A stretch of DNA of 64,000 bases from positions 434,001 through 498,000 of the forward strand of contig NZ_KI629782.1 in the NCBI RefSeq assembly GCF_000503775.1, in the 5' to 3' direction. Within the stretch, counting starts at the first letter, position 1, and each line of letters starts with the position of its first letter. Below the pieces are notes generated by a model. It saw only the letters and a program-made list of their open reading frames with translations, searched no databases and was not told the DNA's origin. The position numbers and the translations under genes are program-made. The DNA is from Brevibacillus panacihumi W25 (GTDB lineage Bacteria > Bacillota > Bacilli > Brevibacillales > Brevibacillaceae). Positions 60,029 through 64,000 of this stretch are shown here, in pieces.

Positions 60029-61737
60029 CGTTCACGCCCGAGCATGATCATTTCGCGCGCGTGTTCTTCTGTTTTGGTGGTTACCTCTGCTCCTCCGAGC
60101 ATTCTCGCCAGTTCGATAACCCGTTCGTCGTCTGTCAAACGCTCGACGCGGGTCATCGTTTCCATTTCGCTCATTTCTTTTTTGATCAGAAAATGAGCGT
60201 CTGCCATGGAAGCGACCTGCGGAAGATGGGTAATGCAGAGCACCTGCCGTTTGCTTGCGACGCGTACCAGCTTTTCCGCGATGGCCTGCGCGGCTCTCCC
60301 GCTTACCCCCGTGTCCACCTCGTCGAAAATCAGGGTTTCCACCTGGTCGGTGCCTGCCAGGATTGTTTTGATCGCAAGCATTACCCGTGAAAGCTCCCCG
60401 CCGGAAGCAATCTTGGCCAGTGAGCGCAAGGGTTCTCCTGGGTTGGGGGAGATGAGAAACTCTACCTGGTCCATTCCGTTGGCGTCGATTTGACGGCGTA
60501 CTCCCTCGATCTCCACACCATCCTCATCCGTCGTCTGACGAACGTCGATGGCGAAACGGGCACGCTCCATATGCAGCTCTTTTAGCTGCTGCTCGATTTC
60601 TTTTGCCAGCTTGTCCGCACAGTCTCTGCGGATTACAGACAGCTCGAGCGCCTCGACAGCCAGGTCTGCAGCCAGCTCTTGGAGACGAGACTGCACCTGA
60701 AGCAGGCGGTCCTCATAATGATGCATGTCATCCAGCTCATCCTGGATGGAGGCGGCATATTCCAGGATGTCGTCCACATTTTTTCCGTACTTGCGCTTCA
60801 AGGATTGGATCTGATCGAGACGCCGTTCCACTTCCGCCAGCTGCTCAGGATTAAAATCCATCTGATACGAGAGGTTGCGCAATTGATGGACGGCATCCTC
60901 TACTTGATAATACGCATTTTGCACTGACTCCACGATCGGGGTCAGCTGCTCGTCGAATGAGGCTACGCGCTCCAGTTCGCTCATGGCATGCCCGAGCCAG
61001 TCCATGCCCTTCTGATCGCCGTAGAGCGAACGATACGCATCCTGAATGGAGGCGTATACCTTTTCAATATTCATCCACTTCTTGCGCTGCTGGGCAAGCT
61101 TTTCATCCTCGCCAGGCGTCAGGGAAGCCGCTTCGATCTCATTGAGCTGATATTGCAATAGATCGATTCGTTGGGCCAGCTCCCGATCATTGCGCGTCAT
61201 ATGCTCCAGATCCTGCTTGGTCCGACGATACGAAGCGTACAGCTTGCTGTACTCCTGCTTGGCTGTCCCAAGCGCTTGTTCCCCGTAGGCATCGAGCCAG
61301 TTGATGTGCTTGTCCGCCTGCATCAGCATATGGGTGTCATGCTGTCCATGCACCGTCACGAGCCAAGGACCCAATTCCCGCAGCATCGCGAGCGTAATCA
61401 GCTGACCGTTCAAGCGGATAATGCTTTTTCCCTGGCTGGAGATGTCTCTGCGTACGACCAGCATGCCATCCTGTTCGATCTGCACCCCGATGCTTTCACA
61501 TACTGCCAGTGCAGGATGACCTGCCGGCAGCTCAAACAAGCCCTCCACCTCAGCACGGGCCTGACCGTAGCGGACAAAATCTGCGGAAGCCCTTCCGCCA
61601 AGCAGCAGACCCAAAGCGTCGATGATAATGGATTTACCCGCTCCCGTTTCCCCCGTCAGGATGTTCAAGCCTTTTTGAAACGAAATCGTGACTTCCTTGA
61701 TAATCGCAAAGTTTCGGATCGAAAGTTCCACTAACAT
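60013..61737 (-). CDS. recN: DNA repair protein RecN
   Basis: A 574-residue SMC-like ATPase for double-strand break repair. Walker A is GETGAGKS at 29-36 and the head is completed by LASIASGGELSRVML (ABC signature) and VETLIFDEVDTGVSGRAAQAIAEKL (Walker B). A long coiled coil runs in between (about 150-370). Position after argR is as in Bacillus. GGAGG is not close to the ATG; a GGGTGG motif is about 8 bases away. It is the last gene of tlyA-nadK-argR-recN. Confidence 0.96.
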   Translation of the reverse strand: MLVELSIRNFAIIKEVTISFQKGLNILTGETGAGKSIIIDALGLLLGGRASADFVRYGQARAEVEGLFELPAGHPALAVCESIGVQIEQDGMLVVRRDISSQGKSIIRLNGQLITLAMLRELGPWLVTVHGQHDTHMLMQADKHINWLDAYGEQALGTAKQEYSKLYASYRRTKQDLEHMTRNDRELAQRIDLLQYQLNEIEAASLTPGEDEKLAQQRKKWMNIEKVYASIQDAYRSLYGDQKGMDWLGHAMSELERVASFDEQLTPIVESVQNAYYQVEDAVHQLRNLSYQMDFNPEQLAEVERRLDQIQSLKRKYGKNVDDILEYAASIQDELDDMHHYEDRLLQVQSRLQELAADLAVEALELSVIRRDCADKLAKEIEQQLKELHMERARFAIDVRQTTDEDGVEIEGVRRQIDANGMDQVEFLISPNPGEPLRSLAKIASGGELSRVMLAIKTILAGTDQVETLIFDEVDTGVSGRAAQAIAEKLVRVASKRQVLCITHLPQVASMADAHFLIKKEMSEMETMTRVERLTDDERVIELARMLGGAEVTTKTEEHAREMIMLGRERKTAQ

Positions 61738-61751
61738 ACCCGGACCACCCT

Positions 61752-62201
61752 TTACAGCATCTTCAACAAGCGCTGTGTCACTTCATCTGTCTGTTCCTTC
61801 GAGCGGCAGATGATCATAATCGTATTGTCACCGCTGATCGTCCCCATGATTTCCTCCCAAGGCAGGTTGTCGATCAGCTCGGCTACTGCATTGGCGTGGC
61901 CAGACAAGGTTTTCAACACGATAAAATGGTCTGCATTATCGATGCTGATGAAAGAATCCACCAGCATCCGTTTTAATTTTTGCAATGGGTTAAACTTTTG
62001 TTCTGTCGGCATCGAGTACTTGTACCGTCCATCGGGCAGCGGCACCTTTACGAGATGCAGCTCCTTAATGTCGCGAGAAACCGTCGCCTGGGTGACGGAG
62101 TATCCTGCTGCCCGCAAACGCTCCACGAGTTCATCCTGTGTCTCTACTTCTTCGCTGTTGATGATGTCACGAATTCGGATATGACGTTGCCCTTTGTTCA
62201 T
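61752..62201 (-). CDS. argR: Arginine repressor ArgR/AhrC
   Basis: A 149-residue hexameric regulator. The N-terminal winged helix has [33 protein letters not shown]. The C-terminal oligomerisation and arginine-binding domain has [42 protein letters not shown]. It represses arginine synthesis and may activate catabolism, and its presence before recN is a conserved Firmicute arrangement. The ATG is 6 bases from the nadK stop. AHRC is the Bacillus name. Confidence 0.96.
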   Translation of the reverse strand: MNKGQRHIRIRDIINSEEVETQDELVERLRAAGYSVTQATVSRDIKELHLVKVPLPDGRYKYSMPTEQKFNPLQKLKRMLVDSFISIDNADHFIVLKTLSGHANAVAELIDNLPWEEIMGTISGDNTIMIICRSKEQTDEVTQRLLKML

Positions 62202-62207
62202 TGTGAA

Positions 62208-63065
62208 TTACTCCCATTCTCCTTGAAATTTCGTGCGAATCGCCTCAAAAAAGCCACTTTTATTCAGCTTGATCAACGGCGTGCTGTACGGGGATTTGCG
62301 GATGTAGATCTGGTCCCCTCCCTCCAAGCGGTAGCCCAATTGCCCATCGATGGATAGTCCCATTTTCTGGTGGATGGCATCAACCTCGACCCGAATGGTC
62401 TCATCCCCGTTAAAAATCATCGGCCTTGCCGTCAGAGAATGCGGCGCTACAGGCGTCAGCAGGAGCATGTCTACATTGGGCGCAACGATTGGACCGCCTG
62501 CCGACAAGGAATACGCTGTGGAGCCCGTCGGCGTCGAAACAATGACACCGTCGCCGCTAAATGTCGCTACATATGAATCATTGAGGTAGACGGCACACTG
62601 AATAATCCGGCAAAAGGAGCCTTTCGCGATACCGATATCGTTCATGGCTGTGTACTTCCCGAGCGCATGTCCCTTGCGTATCAACGTCGCTTCCAGCATC
62701 ATGCGTTCTTCAATCGCGTATTGGCCCGACAACAGATTATCTACTGCATGAGGCAGGTTGTCCGGCTCAGCCTCTGATAAAAAGCCCAACGTCCCCAAAT
62801 TGATACCAAGAATCGGTACCGAAAGACCGGCAAGCTTGCGGGCGATTCCGAGCAAGGTCCCATCCCCGCCAAGCACACATATCAAAGCAGCGCGCTTGCC
62901 AATCTCCTCTACAGTCATGCCCAGCTCCGGTCTTCCTACGTCAGAGGCTACGCTTTCATCCAGTAACACCTGTGCTCCGCGGATTTCGAGGAGGTAAAGA
63001 AGCTCTCTGGCCACGATCCGGGCCTCAGGCTTTCCTTTATTTACGATGATTCCGATATTCTTCAC
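62208..63065 (-). CDS. nadK: NAD kinase
   Basis: A 285-residue kinase (PpnK) that makes NADP from NAD and ATP or polyphosphate. The GGDGT motif is ICVLGGDGTLLGIAR. The NE/D segment is TAMNDIGIAKG, and DGVIVSTPTGSTAYSLSAGGPIV and SIDGQLGYRLEGGDQIYI follow. GTG 63065 is favoured (MKNIGIIVNKGK, as in the family), behind GGGGTGGG; the longer frame has 19 extra codons that do not resemble NAD kinase. It lies between tlyA and argR. Confidence 0.94.
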   Translation of the reverse strand: MKNIGIIVNKGKPEARIVARELLYLLEIRGAQVLLDESVASDVGRPELGMTVEEIGKRAALICVLGGDGTLLGIARKLAGLSVPILGINLGTLGFLSEAEPDNLPHAVDNLLSGQYAIEERMMLEATLIRKGHALGKYTAMNDIGIAKGSFCRIIQCAVYLNDSYVATFSGDGVIVSTPTGSTAYSLSAGGPIVAPNVDMLLLTPVAPHSLTARPMIFNGDETIRVEVDAIHQKMGLSIDGQLGYRLEGGDQIYIRKSPYSTPLIKLNKSGFFEAIRTKFQGEWE

Positions 63066-63126
63066 ATGGCCCACCCCAAACTGGTTGGAAATCCTTATAC
63101 AAGTATACAACTTCTTATGCATAAAT

Positions 63127-63161
63127 AAAAAGCCTCGATCGAGACAAAAAACTCGAGGCTT
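63127..63161 (-). terminator. Terminator after tlyA
   Basis: AGCCTCGA, a 14-base loop, TCGAGGCT then TTTTT on the minus strand, 15 bases past the tlyA stop. It puts a boundary between tlyA and nadK, which may have its own promoter. Confidence 0.8.
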
Positions 63162-63175
63162 CCATGTTTTTTCTT

Positions 63176-63994
63176 TTATTTCAATGTTTCATGCGCGGTG
63201 CGCACCACTTGGGCTACGCAATCCAGCCAGGCTGGCTCATCCATACCACCTGTATTTTTTTGCAGATGCATCACGAACTCGATGTTCCCTTCTCCTCCCG
63301 TGATGGGCGAGAAGTCCAAGCCGCGCAAGGAAAAACCAAGTCCCAAGGCGAACTGGCCGATGTCTGCCAGGACGGCCTGGTGAATCGCAGGGTCGCGGAC
63401 GATGCCGTTTTTCCCTACATTTTCTTTCCCCGCTTCAAACTGCGGTTTGACCAATGCGACGACATCGCCATTCTCCTGCAAAAAACGGTACAGCACAGGC
63501 AGAATAATTTTTAGCGAGATAAATGAAACGTCAATGGATGCGGAATCCGGTCTCTCGTGCTCAAAAGACTCGGGGTCCAGGTGACGAAAATTGGTTCTCT
63601 CCATTACTACGACCCGCTCGTCCTGCCGAAGACTCCAGGCAAGCTGTCCGTACCCGACATCGATGGCATACACGCGACGTGCGCCATGCTGCAGGGCACA
63701 ATCGGTAAATCCTCCCGTCGAAGCCCCGATGTCCATCATCACGCGATTGCTCATATCGATGCCAAATACCCGCAATGCCTTTTCCAGCTTGAGGCCTCCC
63801 CGGCTGACGTAAGGATGCACTTCGCCTTTTACCGTAATAGCGGCATCCTCCGCAATCTTCGTCCCCGGTTTGTCGCATCGCTCGCCTGCAACCTGCACGA
63901 GTCCAGCCATGACTGCTGCTTTTGCTTTTTCACGGGTTTCGTAATGTCCGCGTTCGACGAGAAGGACATCCAGTCGTTCCTTCCTTACACTCAT
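63176..63994 (-). CDS. tlyA: TlyA family rRNA (cytidine-2'-O)-methyltransferase / hemolysin-type protein
   Basis: A 272-residue protein. The N-terminal S4 RNA-binding domain is RKERLDVLLVERGHYETREKAKAAVMAGLVQVAGERCDKPGTKI, and the FtsJ-like methyltransferase domain has YVSRGGLKLEKALRVFGID, MMDIGASTGGFTDCALQHGARRVYAIDVGYGQLAWSLR and PQFEAGKENVGKNGIVRD. Proven TlyA enzymes methylate ribose in 16S and 23S rRNA. It is the first gene of this window at the right end; the upstream end has only 6 bases, so promoter and upstream gene (often dxs or ispA) are not visible. Confidence 0.94.
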   Translation of the reverse strand: MSVRKERLDVLLVERGHYETREKAKAAVMAGLVQVAGERCDKPGTKIAEDAAITVKGEVHPYVSRGGLKLEKALRVFGIDMSNRVMMDIGASTGGFTDCALQHGARRVYAIDVGYGQLAWSLRQDERVVVMERTNFRHLDPESFEHERPDSASIDVSFISLKIILPVLYRFLQENGDVVALVKPQFEAGKENVGKNGIVRDPAIHQAVLADIGQFALGLGFSLRGLDFSPITGGEGNIEFVMHLQKNTGGMDEPAWLDCVAQVVRTAHETLK

Positions 63995-64000
63995 GCTTCC

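Overview
The window looks like chromosomal DNA of an endospore-forming Firmicute of the Paenibacillaceae type, most likely Brevibacillus or a close relative. The evidence is the sporulation gene content and order (spmA-dacB-scpAB; lysA-spoVA-sigF-spoIIA-dacF; xerD-fur-spoIIM; spo0A-spoIVB-recN-ahrC-tlyA), strong GGAGG-type ribosome binding sites, frequent TTG and GTG starts, and moderately high GC. The genus call is inference. Almost everything reads on the minus strand, so the operons run from high to low coordinates.

Region 1 (1-6170): core cell cycle and cell wall genes: spmB (first 8 codons only), spmA, dacB, scpB, scpA, an M50 site-2 protease, ppiB and lysA. Region 2 (6167-14609): forespore programme. 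dacF and spoIIAA-spoIIAB-sigF make and control sigma-F; the spoVA operon (AA, AB, AC, AD, AEB, AEA, AF) imports dipicolinic acid. Sigma-F, sigma-H and sigma-G promoter matches lie where expected. Two copies of a roughly 225-bp structured repeat flank dacF-spoIIA-sigF. Region 3 (14637-23520): a chemoreceptor, oppABCDF and an Lrp/AsnC regulator. Region 4 (23833-29263): nucleoside salvage (pdp, punA, deoB), then xerD, yqzK and fur. Region 5 (29261-37334): spoIIM, endonuclease Q, nudF, an mciZ homologue on the opposite strand, a DUF3866 gene, an M20/PepT-like peptidase, methylmalonyl-CoA epimerase, a 28-codon membrane peptide and a secreted four-repeat protein.

Region 6 (37511-46383): branched-chain amino acid catabolism, bcd-lpdV-bkdAA-bkdAB-bkdB, behind a consensus sigma-54 promoter, a cre-like site and three identical-type activator sites just downstream of bkdR; yqzF is divergent. 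No ptb or buk is present. Region 7 (46412-50027): a cell-envelope cluster of a MraY-like transferase, a GT2 glycosyltransferase, SteB/MctB-like and SteA-like proteins, and a 57-residue membrane protein. Region 8 (50149-55312): accessory genes, with two methyltransferases and a VOC protein facing a LysR regulator, a YtiB-type carbonic anhydrase homologue, a zinc ribbon, a membrane protein and a TPR lipoprotein.

Region 9 (55455-64000): spo0A with two perfect 0A boxes, spoIVB, a complete group IIC intron inserted just after the recN terminator, recN, argR (ahrC), nadK and tlyA. No rRNA, tRNA, CRISPR array or prophage was seen. The best candidates for new biology are the paired structured repeat, the long MciZ variant overlapping DUF3866 antisense, and the SteA/SteB-glycosyltransferase cluster, whose neighbourhood resembles the actinobacterial tlyA-nadK-recN-steA-mctB block.
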